Shown here in pieces: positions 42,008 through 51,269 of a DNA stretch of 64,000 bases. The notes beneath the pieces are model-generated. The model searched no databases. It saw only the letters and a program-made list of their open reading frames with translations, and was not told the origin of the DNA. The DNA lies in contig OZ241991.1 of assembly GCA_965204095.1 (NCBI GenBank), forward strand, positions 5,580,001 through 5,644,000. The letters run 5' to 3'. How positions within the stretch are numbered: position 1 is the stretch's first letter; each line of letters begins with the position of its first letter. Source of the stretch: JAPPLB01 sp965204095. GTDB taxonomy: Bacteria > Acidobacteriota > Terriglobia > Bryobacterales > UBA6623. The translations under genes and the position numbers were made by a program.

Positions 42008-43552
42008 ATGATGCGACTTCAACTCCGCTTTTTCGCGACCCTATGCGCCGCGGCGTGTCTCGCCGCCGGCTGGCTGCAGGCCGATGTCCGCTTGCCGCAA
42101 ATCCTTTCCGACCACATGGTCCTGCAGCGCGACGCGCCGATCCGAGTCTGGGGATGGGCGGACTCCGGAGAGCGGGTCACGGTCCTGTTCGCGGGTCAGC
42201 GCGTGGTGACCGAAGCCGACCAGAAAGGGGACTGGCAGGCCTTTCTGCACCCCATGACCGCGGGCGGGCCGTACGAGATGACGGTCGCGGGCCGCAATCG
42301 GATCGTCCTGCGGGACATCCTGGTAGGCGAGGTCTGGATCGGGTCCGGTCAATCGAACATGGTCTGGCCCGTAAGCCGGTCGGACAACCCCGAGAAGGAA
42401 ATCGACTCGGCAGATTATCCGCGCCTGCGCCTGTTCAAGGTGGAGCGTAAGGTCGCCGACGAACCGCTGCAGGACGTGGATGGTGCCTGGCGGGCGGCGA
42501 AACCGGAGTCGGTCGCGGATTTTTCGGGGGTCGGGTATTTCTTCGGGCGCGAGTTGCACCGGGAAATGGGCGTTCCGTTCGGGATCGTTCAGACGGCGTG
42601 GGGCGGCACGCCGGCGCAGGCCTGGACCAGCCGGGGCGCGCTGAAAGCGGACCCGTCGTTGCAGCCGGTCTACGACATCTGGGATGAGGTCCTCGCGGAC
42701 TTTCCCGCCGCCCAGGAGAAGCATGAGCGCGCTTTGAAGACCTGGGAGCATGAGGCGGCTCAGGCGAAAGCGGCGGGACAGGAAGCGCCGCGTCGTCCGC
42801 GGGCGCCGCGCGGCCCGGGACACCCTCACAGTCCGTCCGGCCTGTACAACGCGATGATCGCTCCCCTGACTCCCCTCGCCATTCGGGGAGCCATCTGGTA
42901 CCAGGGCGAGAACAACGCCAGCCGCTCGCAAGGCTATCTTTACCGCGACCTCTTTCCGGCCATGATCGAAGATTGGCGCCGCGCCTGGGGCCAGGGACCG
43001 TTTCCGTTCCTGTTCGTGCAGCTTGCGAACTTCCGGCGCGTCCCCGAGAAGCATGAGTGGCCCGAGCTGCGGGAGGCGCAGGCGATGACGCTCGGTCTGC
43101 GGAATACCGGAATGGCGGTCACCATCGATATCGGAAACTCCCAAGACATCCATCCGGCCAACAAGCAGGATGTCGGCCGCCGCCTCGCTCTCGCCGCCCG
43201 CTCCGTCGCCTATGGCCGCGAGGTGGTTCACTCCGGTCCCAGCTATCGGCAACTGACACGGGAAGGAAGCAATATCCGGCTCTGGTTCGACAGCGTCGGC
43301 GGCGGTCTCAGGGCGGCCGACGGCGGCAACCTGAACGGCTTCGTCATTGCCGGCCCGGACCGCGAGTTCCACCAAGCCGGAGCCCATATCGACGGCGACA
43401 CGGTCGTCGTATGGAGCCCCAAGGTGAAAACGCCGGTTGCGGTGCGCTACGGCTGGCACGCCGACCCCCAGGCGACGCTCTTCAACCACAGCGGCCTGCC
43501 CGCGTCGCCGTTCCGAACCGACGATTGGCGGGACGCCGTGATGCCGGAGTGA
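42008..43552 (+). CDS. Secreted SGNH hydrolase, sialate O-acetylesterase-like
   Basis: A 514-residue exported esterase. A signal peptide (LRFFATLCAAACLAAGWLQA) precedes DVRLPQILSDHMVLQRDAPI, the N-terminal beta domain usual for sialate O-acetylesterases. SGNH blocks: VWIGSGQSNMVWPV (nucleophile Ser), IVQTAWGGTPAQAW, IRGAIWYQGENNAS (Asn) and the DIHPANKQDVGRRLALAA catalytic Asp/His. It should remove O-acetyl groups from sialic acids or related glycans. The partial sialidase-like gene at the right end of the window would fit the same trade. Confidence 0.88.
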   Translation: MMRLQLRFFATLCAAACLAAGWLQADVRLPQILSDHMVLQRDAPIRVWGWADSGERVTVLFAGQRVVTEADQKGDWQAFLHPMTAGGPYEMTVAGRNRIVLRDILVGEVWIGSGQSNMVWPVSRSDNPEKEIDSADYPRLRLFKVERKVADEPLQDVDGAWRAAKPESVADFSGVGYFFGRELHREMGVPFGIVQTAWGGTPAQAWTSRGALKADPSLQPVYDIWDEVLADFPAAQEKHERALKTWEHEAAQAKAAGQEAPRRPRAPRGPGHPHSPSGLYNAMIAPLTPLAIRGAIWYQGENNASRSQGYLYRDLFPAMIEDWRRAWGQGPFPFLFVQLANFRRVPEKHEWPELREAQAMTLGLRNTGMAVTIDIGNSQDIHPANKQDVGRRLALAARSVAYGREVVHSGPSYRQLTREGSNIRLWFDSVGGGLRAADGGNLNGFVIAGPDREFHQAGAHIDGDTVVVWSPKVKTPVAVRYGWHADPQATLFNHSGLPASPFRTDDWRDAVMPE

Positions 43553-43681
43553 TTCAGGGCCTGCGTTCCGATTCGAGTGTCCGGCAGGGGCGGTTTACAC
43601 CCTTTCCGCCGATCCATACAATGGGAGGAGCGGCCTCGGCCGCCATCCTTCCACCCGCGTCCAACGCGAGTTTTCCGGCAC

Positions 43682-43771
43682 GGAGAGATGGCCGAGCGGT
43701 TGAAGGCGCACGCTTGGAAAGCGTGTGTAGGGGAAACTCTACCGAGGGTTCGAATCCCTCTCTCTCCGCCA
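43682..43771 (+). tRNA. tRNA-Ser (GGA anticodon), with encoded CCA
   Basis: A type II tRNA with a long variable arm. The acceptor stem GGAGAGA pairs with TCTCTCC. The anticodon loop is CTTGGAAAG with GGA in the middle, the variable arm TGTAGGGGAAACTCTA, and the T arm GAGGGTTCGAATCCCTC. Discriminator G is followed by templated CCA (43769-43771). It sits at the border between conserved metabolism on the left and accessory genes on the right. Confidence 0.95.
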
Positions 43772-44043
43772 CTTGGTTTTACAAGTAAAAATTTTGAATA
43801 GTTGGCGTAATGCCAGAAACTGAGTTCCCAACATAACCCCAACGGTGCAGTTGCCAGAGCTCATCTCCTGTCAGTACATTTCAGCGATACCATCCTGTCT
43901 TTCACTTCGCCAAGCACGGAACTACCGGTCTGACTCCCCAGAAAAGATCCGGAGATCATCTCATGACCTGGGTCGTGCAAGGGAGGTCGAAATGGCAAGG
44001 AGAAGAAACCTCTTCCGGTAATCGGACGACTGCTTTGGCTTGA
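43772..44043. other. Gene-free stretch after tRNA-Ser
   Basis: 272 bases immediately after the tRNA. It is AT-richer than its surroundings just past the tRNA end (AAGTAAAAATTTTGAATAG). No recognisable gene; a minus-strand frame reading through PLHDPGHEMISGSF has no family match. Its position at a tRNA 3' end is typical for decayed integrated elements. Confidence 0.4.
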
Positions 44044-44217
44044 CCTGCATTTCATACCACCCGACGGCCGAAGCACGCGATAAAAAGGCCGTGATTCGTG
44101 TTTCGTGTCTCGTGATTTGTGAAAAACTTTTAAAACCGTGTTGCGTGCGCCAAGTGCCTCGCGCCTCGTCCTGACGTCCCTCTCACCCTTCAGCTCCCGC
44201 GTAGTGAGAAAGGCAGG
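44044..44217. repeat. Diverged short element, subfamily B
   Basis: A 174-bp element beginning CCTGCATTTCATACCACC and ending GTAGTGAGAAAGGCAGG. Internally it matches 28107-28269 (CGGCCGAAGCACGCGATAAA, AAGGCCGTGATTCGTG). The right flank is CTAA in place of CTAG. It lies at the 3' end of a truncated polymerase gene. Confidence 0.6.
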
Positions 44218-44628
44218 CTAAGGCGCTTCCACGGAGTAGCCATGCAGCGCGTACCGGAAACCAGCACCCGCGACACATCCCCAGGCCGATCGGAGCCAAC
44301 TCGGTTCGGCTTGCCACAACTTCCCGATGGAGGTCAACACGGCCTGCTGCAGACGGATGCACATCCGCTTGCCGACACCGGGCAACTCCTCGATATCCGG
44401 ATCGAGAAGGCGGCCCGGCAACTCGCTTGGAGATAACCCCGTGAGACCGTTCGACTTGTCGAACTCGTCGGGCATACGAGCCGCAATAGGGAGAATGTAA
44501 AGCGAAGATACAAGCTGCTGCAATGCAGGCCCGGTAGAGGGGCTGAGGTTTCCCGGCCAGGACCATATGGCGACGAGGCTGGAATCGCCAAGGCAGCGGT
44601 TTTGGCTCATGGCGCTTGCGGCGCGCAA
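44218..44628 (-). pseudogene. Truncated Y-family DNA polymerase remnant
   Basis: The minus strand reads GLTGLSPSELPGRLLDPDIE, ELPGVGKRMCIRLQQAVLTS, IGKLWQAEPSWLRSAWGCVA and GAGFRYALHGYS. This is the helix-hairpin-helix 'thumb' region of Y-family polymerases (IEELPGIGKRM..RL pattern, followed by LR..WG...G..F..ALHG). The palm/catalytic N-terminal half and the little-finger domain are missing. The frame ends in a stop formed at the edge of the short element at 44044-44217, so that element probably cut it off. Not functional as seen. Confidence 0.5.
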
Positions 44629-44751
44629 ACGCCGCGCGCCGTGCGATCGCGCTGTCGGCGCGGTGGCCGATTCAGGAGCCGCGGATTGGAGAACGAGGTT
44701 CCAGGTAGTAGTAATTAAATCACAATAATATCACTAAAGTAAGACAAATAA

Positions 44752-45081
44752 TCACATTATATTCATAATCAATGAGGTGTTCTTGTGCCCTCGGCGCGCG
44801 TTTGTGCGCCGAGGGTGCGTGAATAGGTCGAAGCTGCGGAGGCCGCTCATCCAGCGGATCCAGCCGCTCGTTACATTTTCCGAGCCATTCGTTTGGAAAA
44901 AGTGTTCTTCCGTGACCGGCGTATCGATAATCGGTCGAATCACCGAATGATCACGCTCGAAGCCAAAGTCCTCACGCTCGAAGCCAATGGCCTGACGAAA
45001 CGCTGCAACGGCACGGTGGCGTGGTAGCGCCATGGGTAAAAAACCTTCCATTGGCTGTGAAAATATTTCAAATGCCATCAT
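44752..45081 (-). CDS. Doubtful hypothetical protein overlapping the NHL gene start
   Basis: An open frame reading MMAFEIFSQPMEGFLPMALP, then RHRAVAAFRQAIGFERED, then FERDHSVIRPIIDTPVTEEH, ending LIMNIM. Composition is plausible for a protein, and the frame remains open further upstream on the minus strand into the 5' part of the NHL gene. No family match and no strong ribosome site. If real, the NHL gene must start later than 45032. Confidence 0.25.
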   Translation of the reverse strand: MMAFEIFSQPMEGFLPMALPRHRAVAAFRQAIGFEREDFGFERDHSVIRPIIDTPVTEEHFFQTNGSENVTSGWIRWMSGLRSFDLFTHPRRTNARRGHKNTSLIMNIM

Positions 45082-48000
45082 CAGACCGCAGACCGCATCT
45101 TCACTCGTAACGCGAGCATCGAGCACGCTTTCCGCGGCGCTGTCGCCCGCCGGCCGTTGTTTCGGTGGGTTTGCTGGCGGCCTTCTTGCATGCGCCGCCG
45201 AAGAGTTCCTTCCGGTCAGGATCAAACATCCACACACGCAACGAGCCGGTGGGCAGTCTGCGGCGCGCCTTCGGGCCTGGTGCACGGCCTTCGCTGGATT
45301 TCCACTCGCTTGTCTCCTCGGCTGCTTGACGCTGCTCACCGCAGTGGATTGGGCGCAATCGCAGACCCGCTACAGGATCGACACGATCGTCGGCGGGGTT
45401 GGAGATGGCGGTCCGGCGACCGGGGCCCTGATCAAGAGCCCCCGGGGTGTTGCGGTGGACGGGTCGGGCAACCTCTACGTCGCCGATACCTCGAACCACC
45501 GGATCCGCAAGGTGGATACGACGGGGACGATCACCACCGTAGCGGGCACGGGAACGGGAGGCTTCAGCGGCGACGGGGGGCAGGCCACAGCGACACGGCT
45601 CGACAGCCCATATGACGTGGCGGTGGACGGGTCGGGCAACCTCTACATTGCCGATAGGGGCAACCACCGGATCCGCAAGGTGGATACGACGGGGAAGATC
45701 ACCACCATCGCGGGCACGGGAACGGGAGGCTTCAGCGGCGACGGGGGTCGGGCCGTCTGGGCCCGGCTCGACCGCCCAAGTGACGTAGCGGTGGACGGGT
45801 CGGGCAACCTCTACATCGCCGATCATTGGAACCATCGGATCCGCAAGGTGGATACCGCGGGGACGATCACCACCGTCGCGGGCACGGGAACGGGAGGCTT
45901 CAGCGGCGACGACGGTTCGGCCACCGCAGCCAAGATCAACCGACCACTTGGCGTAGCGGTGGACGGGTCGGGCAACCTCTACATCGCCGATTCCTACAAC
46001 GACCGGATCCGCAAGGTGGACACCGCGGGGACGATCACTACCGTCGCGGGCACGGGAACGGGAGGCTTCAGCGGCGACGACGGTCCGGCCACCTCGGCCC
46101 AGGTCAGTTACCCCCAGGGCGTAGCGGTGGACGGGTCGGGCAACCTCTACATCGCCGATAGTTGGAACCACCGGATCCGCAAGGTGGATACCGCGGGGAC
46201 GATCACCACCGTCGCGGGCACGGGAACGGGAGGCTTCAGCGGCGACGACGGTTCGGCCACCGCAGCCGCGGTCAACAACCCAAGTAAAGTAGCGGTGGAC
46301 GGGTCGGGCAACCTCTACATCGCCGATAGGAGCAACAACCGGATCCGCAAGGTGGACACTGCGGGGACGATCACCACCGTCGCGGGCACGGGAACGGGAG
46401 GCTTCGGCGGCGACGACGGTCCGGCCACCGCGGCCCTGATCTACTTCCCCAGTGCGGTGGCGCTGGACGGGTCGGGCAACCTCTACATCGCCGATAGTTC
46501 GAACCACCGGGTCCGCAAGGTGGACACCGCGGGGACGATCACCACCGTCGCGGGCACGGGAACGGGAAACTACAGCGGCGACAACGGACCGGCCACCGCG
46601 GCCGGGCTCGACTTGCCCCAGGGCGTAGCGGTGGACGGGTCGGGCAACCTCTACATCGCCGATAGGAACGACAACCGGGTCCGCAAGGTGGACACCGCGG
46701 GGACGATCACCACCGTCGCGGGCACGGGAACGGCCGGCTACAGCGGCGACGACGGTCCGGCCACCGCGGCCAAGCTCAGTCGCCCCCGTAGCATAGCGGT
46801 GGACGGTTCGGGCAACCTCTACATCGCCGATACCTCGAACCACCGGATCCGCAAGGTGGACACCGCGGGGACGATCACCACCGTTGCGGGCACGGGAACG
46901 GGAGGCTTCAGCGGCGACGGGGGTTCGGCCACCGCAGCCCAGATCTTCCAACCAGTTGGCGTAGTGGTGGACGGTTCGGGCAACCTCTACATCGCCGATA
47001 CCTCGAACCACCGGATCCGCAAGGTGGACTCCTCGGGGACAATCACCACCGTCGCGGGCACGGGAACGGCCGACTACAGCGGCGACGGGGGTCCGGCCAC
47101 CGCGGCCCAGCTCAACTTCCCCCAGGGCGTAGCAGTGGACGGGTCGGGCAACCTCTACATTGCCGATAGGGAAAACCACCGGGTCCGCAAGGTGAACTCC
47201 TCAGGGAACATTACCACCGTCGCCGGGACTGGAGTGGGAGGCTTCAGCCGCGACGGGCTTCCGGCGACCGCGGTCCAGCTCTACCGACCAAGTAACGTAG
47301 CGCTGGACGGGTCGGACAACCTCTACATCGCCGATTTTGAAAACCACCGGATCCGCAAGCTGACGCCGGCGCCCCCACCTCCGCCCCCACCTCCACGGAC
47401 ACCACCTCCGTCGCCGCGACCACCTCGGCGTCCGTCACCTCCTCAACCACCTCCGCCGCCGCCGAACCGGCCTCCCACGGTGACGCTGTCGTGCGCGCCG
47501 TGCGAGGTGGAGCGGGGCGGCGAAGCGATGCTGACGGCCACGGCCTTCGACCCCGACGGCGACCCGCTCGCCTACGCCTGGAGAGCCTCGGACGGCGTCA
47601 TCGTCGTCGCGGACGACACGGCCGCAGTGCGCTGGACCGCCCCGGACCGGATCGGAACGGTCACCATCCGCGTGCAGGTCTATGACGGGGAAGGCGGCTC
47701 CGATGAAGCCCGGGTCGCCATCGAAGTCCTGGTGGTGCTGCCCGAGCGGACGCCGTTCGACATCCCGGACCGGGGAACCGCAACCTTCACGACCGGCGGC
47801 CAGGCCGACTCCCCGCGGGCCGGCTACGGCCTGATTCGCGCCGACGGCGGCATGGCCACGCCCTCCGGCATCGCCCTGTTCCAGTTCCGGGACTCCGAGG
47901 GGGTGCTGATCACCGAAGCCTCCGTGCCGGCCGCCGCGCCGGTCCGCCAGGGACGGATCTTCGCCGAGGTCGGCGACTCGGTGAATACCGCCGTCGCCTT

Positions 48001-49150
48001 CGTCAATCCCAACCGCCGGCCGGTCGACATCTCCTTCTACCTCACTGACACGGCGGGGAGCCGGACCGCCCGGGGGAGCTTCACGCTGGAGGCCTTGCGG
48101 CACCTGGCGGGGCTCCTGAACGCGCCGCCGTTCGAGGTCGCCGACATGGTGGGGACCTTCTCCTTCCAGGCTTCGGCGCCGGTGGCGGTGATCGCGCTGC
48201 GGGGGGTCACCAACCAGGCTGGCGAGTGGCTGGGGACCACGCTGCCGGTGACGCCGCTGTTGCCGCCTCCCTCTCCCTCGCCGTTCCCGGGGACCTCGAC
48301 CGATCCGGTGGTGTTCCCGCACTTCGCCGACGGGCAGGGCTGGGGCACCCAGGTGATCCTGGTCAACCCCACCCGGCAGCCGATTGCGGGAACGTTGGAG
48401 TTTCTGGGACCGGACGCGGCCCCGCTGACCGTGACGCTGGACGACGGCCGAATGGGAGCGAGCTTCCCGTACTCCATTGCCGCCAACAGCGCCTGGCGCG
48501 TGGTCACCGCCAACCCCGCCGACCGGACGGCCTCCGGCTCGGTGCGGGCCACGCCCGCCAGTGGGTTGCCTCGCGTCGCGGCTCCCTCCGGCCTGCTGGT
48601 CTACTCCTTCACCGCCGGCGGCAAGACCGTCTCGCAGGTCGGCATGCCTGCTTTGTCCTCCTCGACCGCCTTCCGGGTCCCGATCGCCGCCGCCGGCCAG
48701 CCCGGTCAGCCCGGCTCCATCCGTACCGGCCTGGCGGTCGCCAACACCGCCGATGTGGCGTCCACGGTCAGTCTGGAGATCACCCGCCCGGACGGATCGC
48801 TGCTGCCACCTCCGGCCAGCCTCGCGCTCCCGCCTGGAGGCCAGACCACCCGCCTGCTGGACCAGGTTTTCAATCTGCCGCAGGACTTCTCTTCCGGCCT
48901 GCTGCGGGTGAGCGCCAGCAACGGCAAGGTGTCCGTGGCGGCCCTGCGGTTCCGCGTCAACCAGCGCGGCGAGTTGAAAACCACCACCATCTGGCCCCGG
49001 GACGAGATCGCCCCGGCAACGTCGGAGGACCGCTACTTCGCGCACCTGGCCGACTCGGGGGGATGGACCACCGAAATGATCCTCTTCAGCGGCGCCTCGG
49101 GCGAAACCGGCTCCGGAACCCTCAGCCTGTTCTGGTTTCCTATCGAGTGA
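45032..49150 (+). CDS. Giant secreted NHL-repeat protein with beta-domain tail
   Basis: Up to 1372 residues. The 5' end is uncertain: a hydrophobic signal (FAGFPLACLLGCLTLLTAVD) lies about 85 residues in, so the true start is probably 45.2-45.3 kb. Twelve NHL repeats of 56 residues (VAVDGSGNLYIADTSNHRIR, KVDTAGTITTVAGTGTGGFS) occupy about 138-776 and should build six-bladed propellers. A proline-rich linker (780-815) leads to a PKD-like domain (815-905) and beta modules whose motif VFPHFADGQGWGTQVILVNP recurs as YFAHLADSGGWTTEMILFSG. The same module family occurs in the giant at 13563-18470. The last module stops early, so the C-terminus may be truncated. A surface-binding role is likely; the ligand is unknown. 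Confidence 0.82.
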   Translation: MGKKPSIGCENISNAIIRPQTASSLVTRASSTLSAALSPAGRCFGGFAGGLLACAAEEFLPVRIKHPHTQRAGGQSAARLRAWCTAFAGFPLACLLGCLTLLTAVDWAQSQTRYRIDTIVGGVGDGGPATGALIKSPRGVAVDGSGNLYVADTSNHRIRKVDTTGTITTVAGTGTGGFSGDGGQATATRLDSPYDVAVDGSGNLYIADRGNHRIRKVDTTGKITTIAGTGTGGFSGDGGRAVWARLDRPSDVAVDGSGNLYIADHWNHRIRKVDTAGTITTVAGTGTGGFSGDDGSATAAKINRPLGVAVDGSGNLYIADSYNDRIRKVDTAGTITTVAGTGTGGFSGDDGPATSAQVSYPQGVAVDGSGNLYIADSWNHRIRKVDTAGTITTVAGTGTGGFSGDDGSATAAAVNNPSKVAVDGSGNLYIADRSNNRIRKVDTAGTITTVAGTGTGGFGGDDGPATAALIYFPSAVALDGSGNLYIADSSNHRVRKVDTAGTITTVAGTGTGNYSGDNGPATAAGLDLPQGVAVDGSGNLYIADRNDNRVRKVDTAGTITTVAGTGTAGYSGDDGPATAAKLSRPRSIAVDGSGNLYIADTSNHRIRKVDTAGTITTVAGTGTGGFSGDGGSATAAQIFQPVGVVVDGSGNLYIADTSNHRIRKVDSSGTITTVAGTGTADYSGDGGPATAAQLNFPQGVAVDGSGNLYIADRENHRVRKVNSSGNITTVAGTGVGGFSRDGLPATAVQLYRPSNVALDGSDNLYIADFENHRIRKLTPAPPPPPPPPRTPPPSPRPPRRPSPPQPPPPPPNRPPTVTLSCAPCEVERGGEAMLTATAFDPDGDPLAYAWRASDGVIVVADDTAAVRWTAPDRIGTVTIRVQVYDGEGGSDEARVAIEVLVVLPERTPFDIPDRGTATFTTGGQADSPRAGYGLIRADGGMATPSGIALFQFRDSEGVLITEASVPAAAPVRQGRIFAEVGDSVNTAVAFVNPNRRPVDISFYLTDTAGSRTARGSFTLEALRHLAGLLNAPPFEVADMVGTFSFQASAPVAVIALRGVTNQAGEWLGTTLPVTPLLPPPSPSPFPGTSTDPVVFPHFADGQGWGTQVILVNPTRQPIAGTLEFLGPDAAPLTVTLDDGRMGASFPYSIAANSAWRVVTANPADRTASGSVRATPASGLPRVAAPSGLLVYSFTAGGKTVSQVGMPALSSSTAFRVPIAAAGQPGQPGSIRTGLAVANTADVASTVSLEITRPDGSLLPPPASLALPPGGQTTRLLDQVFNLPQDFSSGLLRVSASNGKVSVAALRFRVNQRGELKTTTIWPRDEIAPATSEDRYFAHLADSGGWTTEMILFSGASGETGSGTLSLFWFPIE
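45443..47360 (+). repeat. Twelve tandem 168-bp NHL-coding repeats
   Basis: Units begin near 45451 and recur every 168 bases to about 47299. GACGGGTCGGGCAACCTCTA is almost invariant in every unit. DNA identity is high enough that the reverse strand also stays open for about 690 codons, a repeat artefact. Unit number is likely to vary between strains. Confidence 0.9.
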
Positions 49151-49299
49151 ACGGCAAGCGCGGCGAGGTCCCGCGGACGATTCCTTCTACTGTTCTTTCA
49201 AGTCGAGATGTTGAGGCAAATACGCTTCCAGCAACACACCAGCGGCACTCAAGTGTTCCACAGTCAGGGCATGGAGTAGTGAGTGTTCCCTGGCTCAGT

Positions 49300-49605
49300 C
49301 TACGCCGCCGTTTGCCGGGGCTTGACACGCTCGGCAATCTCGCGGCCCGCCTCGATCTCGGCCCGGCGGAGTTCGTAGGTCTTCTGCAGATTCAGCCAGA
49401 CCTGCGGCGTTGTCCCGAAATAGCGCGCCAGGCGCAGCGCCGTGTTGGCCGTCACGCCCCGCTGACCGTTCAGGATCGCAGTGATGCGGTTGACCGGCAC
49501 ATCCAGCGCCTTTGACAGCGCATTGGCCGACAGGCCGAGTGTTTCGAACTCATCCCGCAATATTTCTCCCGGATGCACCGGCCTCATACCGCTCGTCGCT
49601 TTCAT
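49300..49605 (-). CDS. higA: HigA-family antitoxin
   Basis: A 101-residue Xre-type HTH antitoxin. RPVHPGEILRDEFETLGLSA opens it, followed by the HTH NALSKALDVPVNRITAILNG, then GVTANTALRLARYFGTTPQV, WLNLQKTYELRRAEIEAG. It is the intact counterpart of the nonsense-mutated copy at 24223-24513. It follows the HigB gene by 12 bases, the inverted (toxin first) order of higBA. It should neutralise HigB and repress the shared promoter. Confidence 0.9.
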   Translation of the reverse strand: MKATSGMRPVHPGEILRDEFETLGLSANALSKALDVPVNRITAILNGQRGVTANTALRLARYFGTTPQVWLNLQKTYELRRAEIEAGREIAERVKPRQTAA

Positions 49606-49617
49606 GACTTAACCTCC

Positions 49618-49896
49618 TCAGGGGTAATCGACGATCTCCACGTCGCACGGCCCGTCGTCTTCCCAAGGAAAACAAATTCGCCATTGCGCGTTGATCCGTA
49701 TGCTGTGCTGTCCGAACCGGCTGCCCCGCAGCGATTCCAGCCGGTTGCTCCGCAAGCCCGCAAGGTCCGTGAGAGATTCCGCGCTGTCCAGATACGTGAG
49801 ACGGCGAGCAGCCTGATCGGCAAACGCCTGGAACGCAGCGATGCAATGGCCCTCAAAGAAACGCCGGGTTCTACGGTCCTTGAAACTTCGGATCAT
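49618..49896 (-). CDS. higB: HigB-family toxin
   Basis: A 92-residue RelE-superfamily ribosome-dependent RNase. Visible: MIRSFKDRRTRRFFEG, AARRLTYLDSAESLTDLAGL, RSNRLESLRGSRFGQHSIRI, NAQWRICFPWEDDGPCDVEI, VDYP. The usual end is VDYH; here the last residue before the stop is proline, so a terminal histidine often present in the family is lost. Upstream frames are discounted. Co-transcribed with higA. Confidence 0.88.
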   Translation of the reverse strand: MIRSFKDRRTRRFFEGHCIAAFQAFADQAARRLTYLDSAESLTDLAGLRSNRLESLRGSRFGQHSIRINAQWRICFPWEDDGPCDVEIVDYP

Positions 49897-49974
49897 CCGA
49901 CGGCGCCGTAACAGCTTTACGGCTTACGTAAACCATTATGACAACTCTGCACGTAAACTGGCGCCGCCGCCCTT

Positions 49975-50095
49975 TGCCTTGCTGCTTGCCGGAACCTGAC
50001 ACGCTCGGCAATGCCGCGGCCCACCTCGATCTCGGCCCGGCGATCTTCGCCGGTCTTTGACAGGTTCATCCGGGCCACAAAATTGCGCCATCCAT
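49975..50095 (-). pseudogene. higA: 3' fragment of another higA
   Basis: The minus strand reads MNLSKTGEDRRAEIEVGRGI, AERVRFRQAAR. It aligns with the C-terminal LNLQKTYELRRAEIEAGREI, AERVKPRQTA of the intact HigA 370 bases away. Only the tail survives. It shows a former tandem duplication of higBA. Confidence 0.6.
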
Positions 50096-50171
50096 GGCCC
50101 TTGGAAGTGTCAATGAATACAATGGCTCGGAATGGTTGCAGAGGGGGATGCGAACCCGCGACCTTCCGGTT

Positions 50172-50846
50172 ATGAGCCACTCCGTCCGCAGTCATCTTCG
50201 TCTCGAGATCGATGCCTACGACGAGACGATTCGGCGGTTCATCCCGGGTTACCAGGAAGGACTGATCCGCGCGGCCCGTGAAGTCGCCGGCGTCCGCCCG
50301 TCGGTGGTGCTGGACCTCGGAGCGGGAACGGGGGCTCTGGCCGAGGCAATGCTGGAGCACGAAGGCGTTGGAGCCGTTGAAGCCATCGACGTGGATGCGG
50401 AGATGCTGGATCGGGCGCGCATCCGGCTGAAGCGCTTCGGCGGCCGCGCTCGTTTCCGCAGGTGTTCCTTCGATGCTCCGCTGCCGGAATGCGACGCGGC
50501 GGCGGCTTCCCTGGCCCTGCACCACGTTCCCACAATGGAACGCAAGCGCGACCTGTACGAGCGCATTTTCCGGGCGCTCCGCCCAGGCGGCGTGTTCGTG
50601 AACGCCGACGTGACCATGAGCGCAGACGCGGCGGCGCGGAAGCAGTGCTACCGTTTGTGGGCCGCGCACATGGTTTCTCGCGGTATCGAGGAACGGCGCG
50701 CCTACGAGCACTTCGACGAGTGGTCGGCCGAAGACACCTACTTCCCGCTCGATGAAGAGCTCGCCGCCCTGCGCGAAGCCGGGTTTCACGCTGAATGCGT
50801 TTGGCGGGAGCGGCCGAACACGCTCCTGGCAGGACGCAAGAAATAA
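50172..50846 (+). CDS. Class I SAM-dependent methyltransferase
   Basis: A 224-residue Rossmann-fold methyltransferase from ATG at 50172 (MSHSVRSHLRLEIDAYDETI). Motif I is VVLDLGAGTGALAEAML, the acidic ribose-binding end of strand 2 is VEAIDVDAEMLDRARI, motif post II is SFDAPLPECDAAAASLALHH, and motif III is RALRPGGVFVNADVTM. Substrate unknown. It stands between two toxin-antitoxin loci and has no operon partner. Confidence 0.82.
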   Translation: MSHSVRSHLRLEIDAYDETIRRFIPGYQEGLIRAAREVAGVRPSVVLDLGAGTGALAEAMLEHEGVGAVEAIDVDAEMLDRARIRLKRFGGRARFRRCSFDAPLPECDAAAASLALHHVPTMERKRDLYERIFRALRPGGVFVNADVTMSADAAARKQCYRLWAAHMVSRGIEERRAYEHFDEWSAEDTYFPLDEELAALREAGFHAECVWRERPNTLLAGRKK

Positions 50847-50993
50847 GGTTTCGGGACGCGCGGGCCGGCGACTTCAGACGGTCGAATCGCCGCTGGTCTG
50901 CCGAGTGCGTCCCAGACCCACGATCTCAGTGCGGTATCGAGCGGATTGACGTCAGTGCTACCGAGTGCTACCCTGTCGCCAGGAGGGTGTCTC

Positions 50994-51269
50994 TTGACGG
51001 TCAAGTCCTCGGTTTCCCTCACGGAAGAGCAACACGCCTTTGCCAAAGCGCTGGTGGAAGCCGGGCGCTATGGCAGTGTCAGCGCAGTGATTCAGCAGGG
51101 TCTTGATCTGCTGCGACGGCGTTTTGATGTCGAAGACCTGGAGCGCCGGGCGCTTCACGAAGTCATGTCCCGCCGCCGGGCCGGGCGGTTTATCGAAGCG
51201 GAAGAAATGGACGATCGGTTAAGCAGGATCATTGCCGGCAAGCGCCGCGACCATGGCGTTTCTTCTTGA
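50994..51269 (+). CDS. parD: ParD-family antitoxin
   Basis: A 91-residue ribbon-helix-helix antitoxin. The start is TTG at 50994 with AGGAGGG seven bases upstream, preferred over earlier in-frame codons. KSSVSLTEEQHAFAKALVEA, GRYGSVSAVIQQGLDLL is the typical ParD RHH. The C-terminal DLERRALHEVMSRRRAGRFI is the toxin-wrapping tail. It overlaps the toxin gene by 17 bases. It should autoregulate and neutralise ParE. Confidence 0.85.
   Translation: MTVKSSVSLTEEQHAFAKALVEAGRYGSVSAVIQQGLDLLRRRFDVEDLERRALHEVMSRRRAGRFIEAEEMDDRLSRIIAGKRRDHGVSS

Noticed and set aside
45443..47360. Regular 168-bp repeats as a non-coding repeat array, and a long minus-strand open frame across them
   Set aside because: The repeats are NHL protein units on the plus strand; the opposite frame is open only because every unit has the same base pattern.
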